Positions 11,747 through 24,429 of a DNA stretch of 64,000 nucleotides are shown here, piece after piece (positions within the stretch are counted from its first letter, which is position 1; each line of letters starts with the position of its first letter). A model generated the notes under the pieces. That model had not been told where the DNA came from. It ran no database searches and saw only the letters and a program-made list of their open reading frames with translations. This DNA is from Kitagawia praeruptora (Eukaryota > Streptophyta > Magnoliopsida > Apiales > Apiaceae). The position numbers and the translations under genes are program-made. The DNA lies in the NCBI GenBank assembly GCA_037693485.1, contig CM075346.1, positions 94,904,501 to 94,968,500 of the forward strand. Reading direction: 5' to 3'.

Positions 11747-14700
11747 TATTTATTAATGAGATATTATAATTTAGACTGCCCGTGAGATAGTTCATATGTA
11801 TTCGATGTATATGTGTCATTGTGTTGGCATGATGATGCTTGTTTCTGGAATATATATGGTGGAGCCTTGTCCGTGTGTCCGTTACACGTTTTCGCAATTA
11901 TTGATTTGCTTCGGAGAGAGCATTTTAAATATTTAATTTGTATTAATTATTTAATTGTTGGATCGTTAATCATTGATTGAAGGAAAAAAAAAGTCCATAT
12001 GAACTAAAATCCTTCGTGGATGTTTTTAGACGTTAAAAAAAACCTAACAGACCTGGTACTTAATGAGTACAGGTTGAGGGTCAGCACAAAATTTATATTT
12101 TTCGGTTGAATTTATTCTTCCACTAAAATATATTCTTATGTTGGTGTCGGTCTGCTGCGGCAGTGACACACGAGCCTATTATGGTGATCCATGTGATACC
12201 TAATACGGTGAGTATTGATGTCAGCTCTGTATGCCGAAAATTCGAAGAAATTCGAGACGTTGTTAACCCTAACGCATCAATTGATCAAGGGTCACGGAAT
12301 GTGGGTTATTGGAGGTTTATATCCCTCAATGGGTACCAGTTCGTCTGGTTGTGCCATAAATTTCGGTTCTCTTTTGAACCATGCTGAAATTTTTGGAGAA
12401 AATTCAATAATTGAATTTTAGTGATAAGAATGTAAAAGTTCTTTAATCTGATGTTAAAACCAGTGAGGTTTTAAATGATGATGAAACCTGCTCTAATGAG
12501 AGGTGGTAACAAGAAATGTGATTACTATCTGAAGATAATAATACATTTGTTACGTGTACTCGGTAATGAGTAAGAGTGAAGCTAAATAGAGAAATTAGCG
12601 CTCTATAAGCTCAAGATAGATAACCAACTTAATATGAAATTAAGAGGGTAAGGAATGACTTTGATACTGAATAACCACTAGGTGATGTTTGTTCACAATG
12701 TGGATATATTCATGAGGTTACTGCACATTACTCGCATTAATCAAATGAAGTAGCTGCAGGTTGAGTTGCACTCTAATGGAGATGCAAAAGCGATGCTGAT
12801 CAGTTCAGACTATCACTGAATATGAGGATATTAGTCACGTAGAGACTAATCATTCCTTAAACAAGATACGTTGAAAGGAAATAATATAATTTCCTATTAA
12901 TTCTGGAATGGTTTCGACATTATTAAAAATATTAAAATGTGGGGGTATCTTGAAGCGAAAATAATTAAATTTTCTGAGAATTCTAGAATTTAGAGAAACA
13001 TTCCTAGAAATAATTGAATTGTGGGGGTATCTTGGAGATATCTTGATACTTATACCTATAAAGGCTAAAAGTGATCCAAAATAATCTAGGTATTTTGGAT
13101 GGATATAGACAACGATTGTGTCTAATGATATCCTATACATGAATCTAAATAATGAGATTCTAATTTGTATGCAACTACGGAATCTGGGAATGTTTATTTA
13201 TTTATTAAGCTAAGTAGTTCCACACAGATCCGTAAGTGATCCAAATGAACTCCTAAGTTATTGGATTAATGTGAGAATGAAATATTGTTGGAAAAACTTA
13301 GTATTTTAGACTAAGTTGTAGATCATTTTGAGACTCTGTTTGAGTGATAAACACTATGTGTTAGTGTTGTGTATTGGTTGGATTATATTTTACTCTGCGA
13401 GAGGATTCCAACGCATATTTACATGCTCAAAATGGATAAAAGGGTGAATGAGAACTTATGTTCCAAAGTACGACCCTTTAAAGTGGTATTTTAGAAGTGT
13501 ACCACATCGAGATACACTTCATCGAGATGTCTTAACGATTTGCTTAGTGGTGAACCTCAAAGCTTGAAAAAGCTAAGCGTTCCTCTAATAATTCTGGATG
13601 AAAGAATATATTAAGAGGGAAATTGGCCAAAGTTAAGAAATCAACGAGTCAAGATTTTCTAACATGTGTGCTAGAAAATGGACTACAGTGTTATAAGAAC
13701 TCTCCATATCCCTTGTGGCGGAAAAGGATATTAAGGAATAGAGAGAGTGGTTCTATTAAGTAGAATCATGTTTGAAATTATATGGATCTTCTTGCGAGAT
13801 AGATACCATTAGGACCTAAATGGATTTTTCAAATTAAAAAAAGAAAAAGTATAAGGTCAGATTGACAATTAGAAATTACAGTCAAAGTGGAGACCTGATA
13901 TATTTTGAAATGGTATTTCTCGGTTTACGAGAATGTGGTTCATTAAGATGATACTTAAAATTACCGTGTTGCGGAATTGAGAAGTATATCAAATGAACAT
14001 TGAGATAGTCTTTCTAAATAGATATTTAAAAGAAATCTACGTAAGATAACCTGAGGGTTTGTTGCTAAGGCAAGCGTAGAAAGACTATAACCAGGTGAAA
14101 CATTTTGTGAATCAAAATAGACATCAAAATAGTGGCATATAAAATTTGATATTGCTATGATAAACAATGGCTTCAAAATTAATGACTCAGTTTTTCATTT
14201 TGAGGACGCTCAAACGTGAAAACTATATAATGCGTAATGCCAGTTTAGGGACACTTAAACTTGGTAATAAGTTGAATTAAAATTGCTAATTTTTGGGACG
14301 CTAAAATTGGTAATGTCAATATGACGAACTGAAGCCTTAGCTGGTGACTGGTAAAGTTAATTACCAAAATGTGACATATGCCAATGTTGAGATGTCAAAT
14401 TGATAGAAAATCAGTGAATTGACAAGTGTATATATGTTATTTACCCATGAAATGTGACATATGCCAATGTTGAGATGTCAAAATGATAGAAAATCAGTGA
14501 ATTGACAAGTGTATATATGTTATTTACACATGAGATGATAAAATTATTGTAATTGCACATGAGTGATCTGATCATTACGAGAAGTAATGACAAGATGATC
14601 ATCTCTAGAAATTTTGATGAGACTTGAAGTTTTGATTTTTATAATTAAAATCTTAATAACTTTGAAAGTCTTAGAGGATACATGTCACACGTTGGTGATG

Positions 14701-16111
14701 TGAATCTTGAAGAGATCAACATAACTTAATCTAGTATAGCTAGAATGAATTCATATCTATCCAAGTGTAGATTAACAAGGATCTCTCAAGATTGATTGGA
14801 AGTCTGTTGTACATTTTAAAATGGTACAAAATCAGACATAGGCTACACAGTTGGTGAACTGAGTAGATGCACGAGTCAAATCGAAATTGGTCTCTTGAAA
14901 GTGATTGCAATGAGACTAAGGTGTTTGAGATATACTCGTGAACTTGGGCTGCATTGTAAACGATATCTAATTGTATTATGTGGTTATATTATGGATGTTA
15001 GGTGTTTGACTTTAAGAATTTAAAAGTCATTAGTGAATTTATTTCACATTAACGTAAGCAGCCATGTCGTGGAAATCCTATATAGACGATTAAACATAGC
15101 TCGATTCATGATGGAATACGAGTCTTTTGCATAATGTACGTGCATGTGTAAGAGGGTGAAGTGATAGTCACTTTGTAAAGGATATTCCTAAATGACAAGA
15201 AAATGCATGTGTCTTCAATATGCATATTTTATGTGAATAATTTGCAAATTGGGAGATTACATTGTTGTGTGTGTAATGGTATGTCTCGCCTCTATGACGA
15301 AGACATAATATCATTAAACAACTACTTTCAATGAGAATTATCAGGATTGACTCTGTAAAGTCAAATGATAAGTTATGGATCTACTAACCAGATGTTTAAC
15401 TTAGATAATCTGGTTAAACCAAGAGAATCTGGTTATACTGAGAGATAGTTGTAAAATCATCGAGAGGGATGGGCCTTAAGCCTATTGCTTAACGGGATCA
15501 TGGTGGACACCCAACCATTGCTGACTGGAGATACCAAGAACTTGGTTCAATGGGTTAACTAAATCATGATGACCAAATCACTGTGGGGGTAACCCCTGGC
15601 CTATTCCTATGATGAGGAAACAGTGAGACCCGTAAGGTACGAGGGTAAGCTATTAAGCTTTTAATGATCTTTCGGTGAATACATGGAGTTCAAGGTTTGA
15701 ACGCATGGAATTCAGTTGAGTAAACGCGGGTTACTCTTTAAGTATAAAGATCACCTATGTAGGAGAGAAGTGGGGCCGCTTCAAAGGAGAATTGTGAGGC
15801 ACAATTCTTTAGAAACTCCTGCAGAACCAGGACGATGTTCCATGGCCAAAATGGACATAATCATGAGAGCTGAACGAGTCAGAAAGGATATAGTGATAAG
15901 TATATCATCGCTTACACAAACGGTCGAACAGTTCAAAGAGCAAACCTCCACTGTCTACCAGTAAGGTCGGTATGCTTACTCAAGCGAAGGTTCAAGGAGC
16001 AAACCTCTACCTATCGTATGCTATATCAGATCGAAGAATCTATCACCAAATCAAATTCTGTGTCTGTCTGGTGTGTGCGACTACGATATCAATCTCATCC
16101 ATGTGGGGGAT

Positions 16112-16704
16112 TGTTGGAATATGGATTCGATTATAAATTGAATTCATTGATTCGGTAAAATCAATTCCGTTTCTACTACGGATTTTTTGCCACCGCCTTA
16201 ACATAATTAATTAACACGGTTAATTAATTAAGGAAATTGACACCGATTTAATTGATTAGCACGGCTAATTAATTAAGGCAATTGTGTTAAGGAAATTGCC
16301 ACCATTATAAATGATTAGCGCGGCTAATTAATTAAAGCAATTGTGTAGCGCACAAGTCTTCTCATCCTATAAATACTCATCTAGAGCATTAGGATTATTT
16401 ACTCGAAAACACATATCATCCTCTCATATACAGTCTCTTCTCTTCCTCTGGTGATAGTTTTTGCTCGTCTCAAGCTCGCTGAGAGTGACGCTCGTCTATA
16501 GCCTCACTGCAATCCTTTTTATCCTGGGAGACGTTTTGCTCGCACATACGGTGAGGGCTAATACGCTTTAAGGAGACAGTCACGCACTGGACTCGGGTTT
16601 TTCGTTCCTTGTCTCCTCTTTTGTCTGTTTTAATTATACACATAACTGTTACTCACATATGCACAAATATTATACTGTTTGTATTTATCGCAGATTGTCT
16701 AACA
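16112..16704 (+). repeat. R2 3' LTR (unit 1)
   Basis: 593 bases from TGTTGGAATATGG to GTCTAACA, preceded by the purine tract and followed by the CTTTC duplication. It contains repeated CACGGYTAATTAATTAA palindromic blocks and a TATA-like CCTATAAATA about 330 bases from its right end. Confidence 0.85.
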
Positions 16705-16718
16705 CTTTCTTCTTCCAT
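16705..16718 (-). pseudogene. Gene A exon 1 start stub
   Basis: Same ATG (16718) and first codons as gene B, directly right of the R2 3' LTR end at 16704. CTTTC at 16705-16709 is the R2 target duplication; its partner was lost in the 660-base deletion. Confidence 0.7.
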
Positions 16719-16806
16719 ATGTATTTACTTAAACACGTCACTCTATTATGTCTTTCTGGAATTTATTTGCTCTATATATCGCGCGCTTTTCATATATATA
16801 TATATA

Positions 16807-17370
16807 GGGTCCTACTCCACTACAAACTAAAATTAACTACAAACTAAAAACTAAACACTAATCTAATATTTCAAGCTAATCTAATGATCAAACTAGGGGT
16901 ACCCCAATACAAAAAATGCTTAAAATAATTGGCTCTATCCAACAAAAAAAAATAAAAAATAAAAAAAAATAAATAAAAATCACTGTTCACGTGATGACGT
17001 GGCAGTGGATTTCACTGGTTAACGGTGCTTCGCACCTTCTTGTACGGCGCTTCGCGCCTTTATCATTCTAAAGTTGTAAGGAATGGCAATCAATGGTAAA
17101 GGCAATAGACGATTGACGGGTGTGTCGAGGACCTTCGGCCCTCATGACTACCTAACTCATCCGTTTACTGTCTTAAATGCTTCGCATTTCCACGGCAGTG
17201 ATTTTTTTTTTTTGAATTTTTTTTTATTTTTTTGTTGGATAGAGCCAATTATTTTAAGCATCTTTCGTGAAGGTACCCTTGGCGAGAAACTTAGAATAGA
17301 TGAAATATAATTAATTTAGTGTTAGTTTGTAGTTTGTATTTAAGGATTGGTTTGTATTTGAGCAAAAGCC
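16807..17370. mobile_element. Chimeric MULE-type element (unit 1 only)
   Basis: Inserted in a TATATATA tract. The ends carry ACAAACTA-type inverted repeats (GGTCCTACTCC left, GGCTTTTGCTC as the complement of the right end). Inner arms share AATTATTTTAAGCAT and its complement. The core of about 210 bases (GTTCACGTGATGACGTGGCA to AATGCTTCGCATTTCC) also occurs in the element at 31938-32481, which has different ends. A 75-codon frame in it looks non-coding. Confidence 0.75.
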
Positions 17371-17567
17371 TATATATATATATAGATAATGTACTGGAAT
17401 CTAAAATCAAGTACTGTAGTTCTTCGAACTAAGAAGAAACAAGAAAATTCTTCTTTCAGTATCTCTCGAAGTTAACATGTGTAATAATTCCTCTAGGATT
17501 AGGAGTTGCCTTACGAATTGATTTTTCCCATTATTGCGGACCCAACCAATTCTTAAGCCTCTAGGAC

Positions 17568-18100
17568 TAGACCTGATAATTCGTTCATTTCGTGTATTTT
17601 CGTGTTGTGTACTTTCGTGTTTCGTGTACGTAATGTCAAATCCAAAATCGACCCGTTAAGGATTCGTTTCGTTTCGTGTTCGTGTACCTTTATTTCGTGT
17701 ACCTTTATTTCGTGTACATTTCGTGTCTCGTGTAATTTTTAAATAAAAATAAAAAATTTAAATATTAAATTTTTACTAGTCGAGTCTTAAGTCACTATGT
17801 CATTAAGAATCAAGTGTGCTCAAGTCTTGTAAAACTAAAACTTGAAACTATTTTGTATTTATCTTATGTAAAAATTATATATATAATATTATTTTAAAAT
17901 ATGTATTCATATAATTTTAATAAAATTATTTAAATATTTATTTATTTCGTGTATTTTCGTTTCGTGTCGTGTACCCAAGGATAAACCCAAAACCGACACT
18001 AAATTCATCCGTGTAATTTCGTGTTTGTGTACCGCAAAAGCCAACCCAAACTCGTAATTTTCGTGTCATTTTCGTGTCGTGTACAAAATTGCAGGCTCTA
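17568..18100. mobile_element. hAT-type non-autonomous element with TTCGTGT repeats (unit 1)
   Basis: Starts TAGACCTGATAATTCG and ends TTGCAGGCTCTA, with a diverged 8-base duplication (TCTAGGAC and TTTAGGAG). Both ends are arrays of TTCGTGT around an AT-rich centre. The same element is in unit 2 at 37661-38197. Confidence 0.7.
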
Positions 18101-18271
18101 TTTAGGAGCATTGTACAAATTCTCTCATGTTTAGATATCTAATCATACAAATTTGCCTTATGCAGGAATTGAAGTATTGAACTGGCTGGTCACCGAAGTA
18201 ATACTAAGCATTACTTTACAACCTACAATCTAAAACGATAAAAATTTCAGTTATGCAAAGAATTAATAATA

Positions 18272-19290
18272 CTAACCTATAATCCGTGCGATGCACGGTT
18301 GTTTGTAAATTTTTTAATTATATTTTATTATTAAAGTTTTAAGTTGTATATATATTTTTATTAATAAAATAATTTATAACTTTATAATCCCATGTATATA
18401 AATATTATTAAAATTATTTATTTTGAATTATTATAGTTGTATTTTGAATTATTATATTTGTGTATGTGGTGCATATTAATATTAATACATATTATTTAGG
18501 TTATGTGTGTTTTTTTTTAATTTTATTAATAATAGATATTTAACCAAACCAAAGAGTGACCAAAAAAAGAGTACAAAAAAAGAGTGACCAAAAAAAGAGT
18601 ATCAAACCAAATATACACTGTTTTGCTTATATTTTGAATTATTATAGTTGTATTTTGAATTATTATATTTGTGTATGTGGTGCATATTAATATTAATACA
18701 TATTATTTAGGATATGTGTGTTTTTTTTTTTTGAATTTTATTAATAATAGAGATTTAACCAAATCAAAGAGTGACCAAAAAAAGAGTACCAAAAAAGAGT
18801 GATAAAAAAAAAAGTATCAAACCAAATATACCCTATTTTGCTTATAATAGTATAGTATATTAAAATTATTTATTTTGAATTATTATAGTTGTATTTTGAA
18901 TTATTATATTTGTGTATGTGGTGCATATTAATATTATTACATATTATTTAGGCTATGTGTGTTTTTTTTTAATTTTATTAATAATAGATATTTAACCAAA
19001 CCAAAGAGTGACCAAAAAAAGAGTATCAAATCAAATATACATTGTTTTGCTTATATTTTGAATTATTATAGTTGTATTTTGAATTATTATATTTGTGTAT
19101 GTGGTGCATATTAATATTAATACATATTATTTAGGTTATGTGTGTTTTTTTTTGAATTTTATTAATAATAGAGATTTAACCAAACCAAAGAGTAACCAAA
19201 AAAAGAGTACCAAAAAAGAGTGACAAAAAAAAGAGTACCAAACCAAATATACCCTGTTTTGCTTATAATAGTATAGTATATAATATAATA
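18272..19290 (-). mobile_element. Helitron-like insertion with internal tandem repeats (unit 1 only)
   Basis: Absent at 38369 in unit 2. The left end holds the perfect hairpin CCGTGC-GAT-GCACGG followed outward by about 12 bases, the arrangement of a Helitron 3' end read on the minus strand. The right end is CTTATAATAGTATAG. No terminal inverted repeats or clear target duplication. Inside are four imperfect repeats of about 180-240 bases starting TATTTTGAATTATTATAG (about 18420, 18630, 18869 and 19051). Confidence 0.68.
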
Positions 19291-19675
19291 TGTTAATCTA
19301 CTTTATCTTATAATTTGTTTTAAAAGATTAAATAGCTTAATTTTGTCGCTCGAACAATTAATTATATATGCAATAATGATCATTGGTGAGTGTAAATTGA
19401 AAATAAGTTATTGCAAGTTTGTTCCTATTATAATTTTTCTTAAAATATTATTCTTATTCTGTTTATTTCATATTTTGCGATTTAAGTTTTTTATTATTTT
19501 TCACGACCCTACTTAAAAAATCGATCGTAACAAAGGTAATTAATATGTAAAAATTAAAAACACTTACATTCATTTAAATTAAATTAAAAAAACTAAAACT
19601 AATTAGCAAAAAGATCACGACACAAGTAGTTGAATTTTCTTGAATAATGTCATACCAAGAACTTTTTGACAACGT

Positions 19676-19857
19676 AAAATGCTAGAGGTACCAAAATGGA
19701 ATACCAAAAAATTGTTATCAAATAATGTGTTATTTTTTGATTGGTTATAGTTGCAATGGGCCCGCCAGGGCCATCCAATAAAAATATTTCAAAATGACAA
19801 TTAACTAGTGTTATGTCATTTGGTACCCAATTTTGGTACCTAATTTGGTACCTGTAG
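19676..19857. mobile_element. GGTACC-family MULE-type MITE 3' of gene B
   Basis: ATGCTAGAGGTACCAAAATGG at the left and GGTACCTGTAG at the right, with GGGCCCGCC in the centre. The TGACAACGT duplication is partly eroded on the right. The same insertion follows gene C at 38753-38934. It lies about 50 bases downstream of the gene B stop codon. Confidence 0.8.
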
Positions 19858-19906
19858 ACAACATATTCCTCCCCTGAAAAACTGTGTCAAATTGGTATAA
19901 CAGTTT

Positions 19907-22192
19907 CTAAGAAAAACTGGTGACTTCTGTCTTGATCTTAACCTTTGCTTGTATCAGTATAGTGTCATTAACTATGAAGCCGCTAGACTCTCTTGTAAGG
20001 TTACTCAGCAACATGAAACGTGCACAACCCCAGTTTTTTGCTACACCGCTAGTGATAGATTCCATGGTACTATCAGTACTAAACCACGATTCCTTACCTG
20101 AAAGAAAATTTAATTTTTTTCAGATAATTCGACAATTATAGCACTTTTACTCGTCTTTTTTAGCATTGTCTCAACAAATATGTGAACATATGACTATGAG
20201 AAAGTACATGTATGTTGATGATGGCAATCTGATTTTTGATTCTTTATCACCAGAGAGAACTCTGCTGATACTTTCTTCCAAGATGTAGGACTCTGAACCA
20301 ACTGTATAAACAGAGATAAGCAGTCTTTGGCTCTGGAATCCCCGTTCGGATAAAGCAGTAAATTCCTTAATTGTCAAGTAGAACACAGAAAATGTCAGCA
20401 AAGGCCTTAACAAGTCAATGAGATACAAGGTGGTTTAATATAGTCCCCTGTGGATTTAAGAACGGTAATCATAATAGACCTGGCAGCATTCTATCATACA
20501 CGAGTCACTTAGTTTTGTTTGCATAAATTCAATAACTTGCTAGCTGGATAGCGTTTTTAATTTTTAATTATTTTTTATAACTCTAGCAAGTTCTTGTGAC
20601 CGTTCATGAGTAGAGAATCATACTTACCACTTGCTTTGTCCAAATGTAAATTCTTCTGAATCAAGTTTTTCACAGTGCACTTTTTCTTTGCAAATTTTGG
20701 AGAACTCACAGATTTTCCAGTCGAAAGTGAATTCTTCAGGATCGTCAAATATCTTTATTGTCTCACCATTTCCAGTATTTTTAACTTCATGTACTTCGAC
20801 GCCGAATACACAAGAGTCATCAATCAGATATCCATTTGTTGCAGCATTGAAAGTGTCTAGTGATATTAGTCTGTCAAAACCAATTTCTTTCTTTGCCCGA
20901 TGAAACCGTCGAATTTGATGCACAGGGTCATCTTCACACAGATACACACAAATTACTTTGTAAGTCATGTTAATAGGCCAACAGATCAGAACAAGAACTC
21001 AATAAGAAATACGGCCTTTGGTATCTTCTCTTGACCTTAGTTAATCAAAAGAACACGCTAGTCTGTACATGTATATATCAGCATTTGCAGGTGCATAAAT
21101 CTATGTCATGAGGCCACTAAATCAGTTAATGAAATATGTAAGTATATTAAGTTTAGACCAAATTTTTAGGTGTACTCACAAGTCATAACATCACAAAGAA
21201 ATAAAGAGGCTTAAAATACTTGCTAGACATAATTTTTGATACATAGATACATAACATGATTCTGTATATACACACACACCTTGGATGGTCAAGTATTGAT
21301 CCCTATTGTGATCGAACACAAACATCTTGTAGGTTACATAAGCCTCCCAACCACGAGGGAGCGAGTCCGTTTTCTCTATGGCTAGATAAAGAGATATATG
21401 ATCTCCGCCACCTCTATTTTTGTTTCCATTTGGGTAAAGAGTAGTGCTACATACCCCAAATTGGGTACCAAATTTTGACACCAAATGATGTGGCATTCAT
21501 TAATTGGCATTTTGGAATATTTTAATTGGATGGCCCTGGCGGGCCCATCATAATTATAACCAATAATTACTTGCCATGTCATTTGGGAAAGGAATTTGGG
21601 GTACCAATTTGGGGTACCTAGTATTTTCCTTGGGTAAATAATTAACCTCCTGCAAAAAAAAGGAAGAACAATAACAATGTACTTACTACTAATAAACTTG
21701 CACTGGTATGGAAAAAAATGTATTTTATGGTGGATGTGAATTCAAATAAGTAGAAAACTATTAAGAATAGTACCATGTATAACCGCCAGCATCAAACATA
21801 GATGACATATATCTTTCCCCTGAATTCACAAGCCTCGAGAACGATTCTATTTTGATAGAAGTAATGCGCAGGCGGGACATCTCGGAGAAATCTTACAGCT
21901 CCTGTTAAAATCATTAGATGTACCCTTCTAAGAAATGTAATTCAAAAAATTTCATATATATATAGATAATGATTTTTTTAAGCATAGTCTACTCTCTCCG
22001 CGCTTAGGACAAAAAAAATTTATATTCGTTTTGGCGGAAAGTTGGCTGCACCATAATTTTGAAGAGTGAACCTATCAATCTATCATTGACATATGAAGAC
22101 AATGTGCATATATCATAAGACATAAGTACAAATTGTGTTCATAATAACAAACCTTCATCGAAGTCACTAGGAACAGGATTGTATGTTCTTTC
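19907..22192 (-). pseudogene. Gene B: disrupted hybrid MATH-domain gene, exons 6 to part of 1
   Basis: Exons at 21774-21901 (2), 21280-21649 (3, containing an insertion), 20628-20931 (4), 20208-20365 (5) and 19907-20097 (6, stop at 19907-19909). Exon 1 is 22153-22192 plus 37385-37398 on the far side of R2. There are three lesions: R2 inserted after the fifth codon, a +1 frameshift in exon 2 relative to gene C (7 bases where C has 6, at the start of MATH domain 1), and a 191-base MITE with a 9-base duplication in exon 3. Exons 4, 5 and 6 remain open. Exon 5 is identical by eye to gene C, and exon 6 differs mainly by one extra codon. Exon 4 is only about 84% identical to gene C but nearly identical to gene A, so this is a hybrid gene. 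No full-length protein is possible. Confidence 0.85.
21439..21629. mobile_element. GGTACC-family MULE-type MITE in MATH exon 3 (gene B)
   Basis: 191 bases with the 9-base duplication TTGGGTAAA (21430-21438 and 21630-21638). Begins GAGTAGTGCTACATACCCC and ends GGGGTACCTAGTATTTTCC. Gene A keeps the empty exon at 890-899, so this is a unit 2 insertion after the duplication. Confidence 0.93.
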
Positions 22193-22231
22193 TGTTGGAA
22201 TATGGATTCAATTATAAATTGAATTCATTGG

Positions 22232-23227
22232 TGTTGGGTATATTACACTAAACAACAATGAGGCAGTGATATATATTAAACAAGAACAGGCAATTAACCA
22301 AATAACGAAACAAATCACTAAGGCATAAACAAGAGTATAATCAGTAACTGTAATTAACAAGAAAAGTAAGAACACTTATCTCTCACAGTAGCTTAAGCCA
22401 AGACAACAAGAGAGAAAGAACACAGCTGAGTCACCAAGCCCTTCAAGAAGACTTGGCTATTCTTGAAGAGAATATTGCCTCACTTACGTTGTGATTGGGT
22501 TGCAGCAATATCACTTCCAGGATAAAACAGCACCGATCAAAGGGTTCACAAATACACCAGTGATCAACGGCGACCAGCACCTCAGTTCACCTAAGAACTA
22601 TGTATTTCTCCTATATGTATCGTGAGAGAACAGAGAAAGAAAAAAACGAATCGTGTTTCTATCCTTAGGACGTATCTCTTCCCTTAACGTTTATTTTCTT
22701 CTGTATTGTATATATAATACCAAAAATAAACGTAACTGATACTCCATAAAAGGAAAGTAAATATTCTGATTTAATTGCATTAACTGCATCAGGATTTATT
22801 TTCAGTTACATAAGCATCAGGATTTGGTCATCAGTAATATCAGGATTTGGTGTCCATCAGGATCAGGATTCAGTGCTTGTCAGGAACTGATATCCATCAG
22901 GATTTAGCCCATCAGAATCTGATGTCTGACCAAGTCCATCAGGATTTTACTCCAAGTACTGATCCAAATTTCCATCAGGATTTAATCCAAATACTGATCC
23001 AAATTTTTCAGTACTGTTGTAACAAATAAATCTGAAATCTGTTAAAATAAACCAATAATCAATTCTTCTTTCACCTCAATTTATTTATGGATTCCACTAA
23101 GAAAATGTCTTAGATCCAAACATGAAAGTTTAAGTCCTCTTACAAGGAACAACCTCCACTTGTTAGTTTCCGGAATTTTCATCAAGAACATATTATTAAT
23201 ATGCCTCAAACTTTCCATTTTCTAACA
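22232..23227 (-). repeat. R1 3' LTR, complete (unit 2)
   Basis: 996 bases, from TGTTGGGTATATTACAC to TTTTCTAACA on the plus strand (TG...CA on both strands). Its first 217 bases appear inverted in the other LTR. It contains the CATCAGGATTT repeat cluster at about 22785-22985. Confidence 0.88.
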
Positions 23228-23762
23228 ATCCCCCACGAATCCATACAGAAATGCAAATACATATCTATCCTCATCATGACTTGTTTTTCAGAGTAGGTAC
23301 CCTTCCGGGTTTGAACCCTCCTAAGTCCTCTACTTCGATGGCTACCGGATTCGGATGGAATATTTCACGTTGAATCTTTATCCGTTTGGTGTAACCACAC
23401 TCCATAGACGACGACAAGTCAAAGGCTATGGTGCTAATCTACGGCTTTGAGACGTTAATGGTCATGTCTCGATCCTGTTCGTCGAATGTTTCAAGGAATA
23501 ACCCTTTCCTCTAATTGCGACCACACAATTACATTCGCTTAGCTAGGCATCTCCAGAGATGTATTGCTAGCATCTCGTCAAATGACTTGACCTCATTCAG
23601 AGTTCAAATAACTCTTGCTATTCTGGCAGTTACAGTACCTTATAGGTTTACAGGGGATAGACTCCAGATACGTGAGTATCAATCTATGTAGTTAAAGGTA
23701 CAACCAATTCACCCTTACAACTTGTTATTACCACATTGAATACACTTTCGAGGGATCTCCTC

Positions 23763-24429
23763 TCATGTGTATTGGGTTCCCGCTATAGATGAATCATTAT
23801 GGGCTATCAGTCCCATCCCCAACCTAGACTTAAGGACTACAGCATGCTCAAGCCCTTTAGTCAAAGGATCAGCTAGGTTTTCTTGAGTTCCAACAAACTC
23901 AACAGCAATAATCCTTTCAGACATTAGACCCCTTATAGACTTTAGTCTAACTTGGATATGTCTCTTTGTTTTCACATTATATTTCTTGCTGTTTATCTTG
24001 TCGATAGTTGTACGGCTATCACAATGAACAGCAAAAGCAGGAAGTGGACGACTTACTACAGGTATCATTGACATAAGTCCATGTAACCATTCAGCCTCAG
24101 TCCCCGTGGCATCTAATGCACACAACTCAGCCTCAAAGGTAGACCGAGTTATAATAGTCTGTCTAGAAGACTTCCAGGATACTGCTCCACCCGCTAGGGT
24201 AAACAGATATCCAGTCACTCCATTAGAACCAGACTTCTTAGCTATCCAACTTGCATCACTATATCCCTCTAGCACTCCAGGAAACCTCCTGTAATGCAAA
24301 CCAAGATATATGGTGCCTTTTAGATATCTAAGCACTCTATCAAGAGCATCCCAATGAGTCTTGTTTGGACAGCTTGTATATCTTGCTAACTTAGACACTG
24401 AATATGAAATATCTGGCCTAGTACCATTA
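23763..24429 (-). pseudogene. R1 Copia RNase H fragment (unit 2)
   Basis: Same as the unit 1 fragment: SKLARYTSCPNKTHW, GYSDASW and the KTKRHIQVRLKSIR region that typically ends Copia RNase H. Stop at 23763. It is separated from reverse transcriptase by the MITE. Only a few residues differ from unit 1 (for example ATGTE for ATETE). Confidence 0.86.

Larger units (their letters stand above)
8606..16704 (+). mobile_element. R2 decayed Copia-like LTR retrotransposon (unit 1 copy)
   Basis: Right part of R2. It comprises the 5' LTR remainder (8606-9526, with a MULE-type MITE), an interior of about 6.6 kb and the 3' LTR (16112-16704). LTRs begin TGTTGGAATATGG and end AACA; a purine tract (GTGGGGGAT) precedes the 3' LTR. 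Reverse-transcriptase remnants are readable with stops and frameshifts at about 13810-14180 (PLGPKWIFKLKK, a decayed EIYV..PEGFVA, FDIAMINNGFKIN). The interior also hosts several MITEs. It has no working gene. Confidence 0.78.

Noticed and set aside
12163..12421. Possible R2 gag frames (also 32847-33102)
   Set aside because: Too short, without a gag domain or zinc knuckle, and the frame changes between the two copies.
18420..19260. Regularly repeated blocks that might suggest a CRISPR array
   Set aside because: Plant nuclear DNA; the repeats are long, imperfect and contiguous, without unique spacers of even length. They are part of a Helitron-like insertion.
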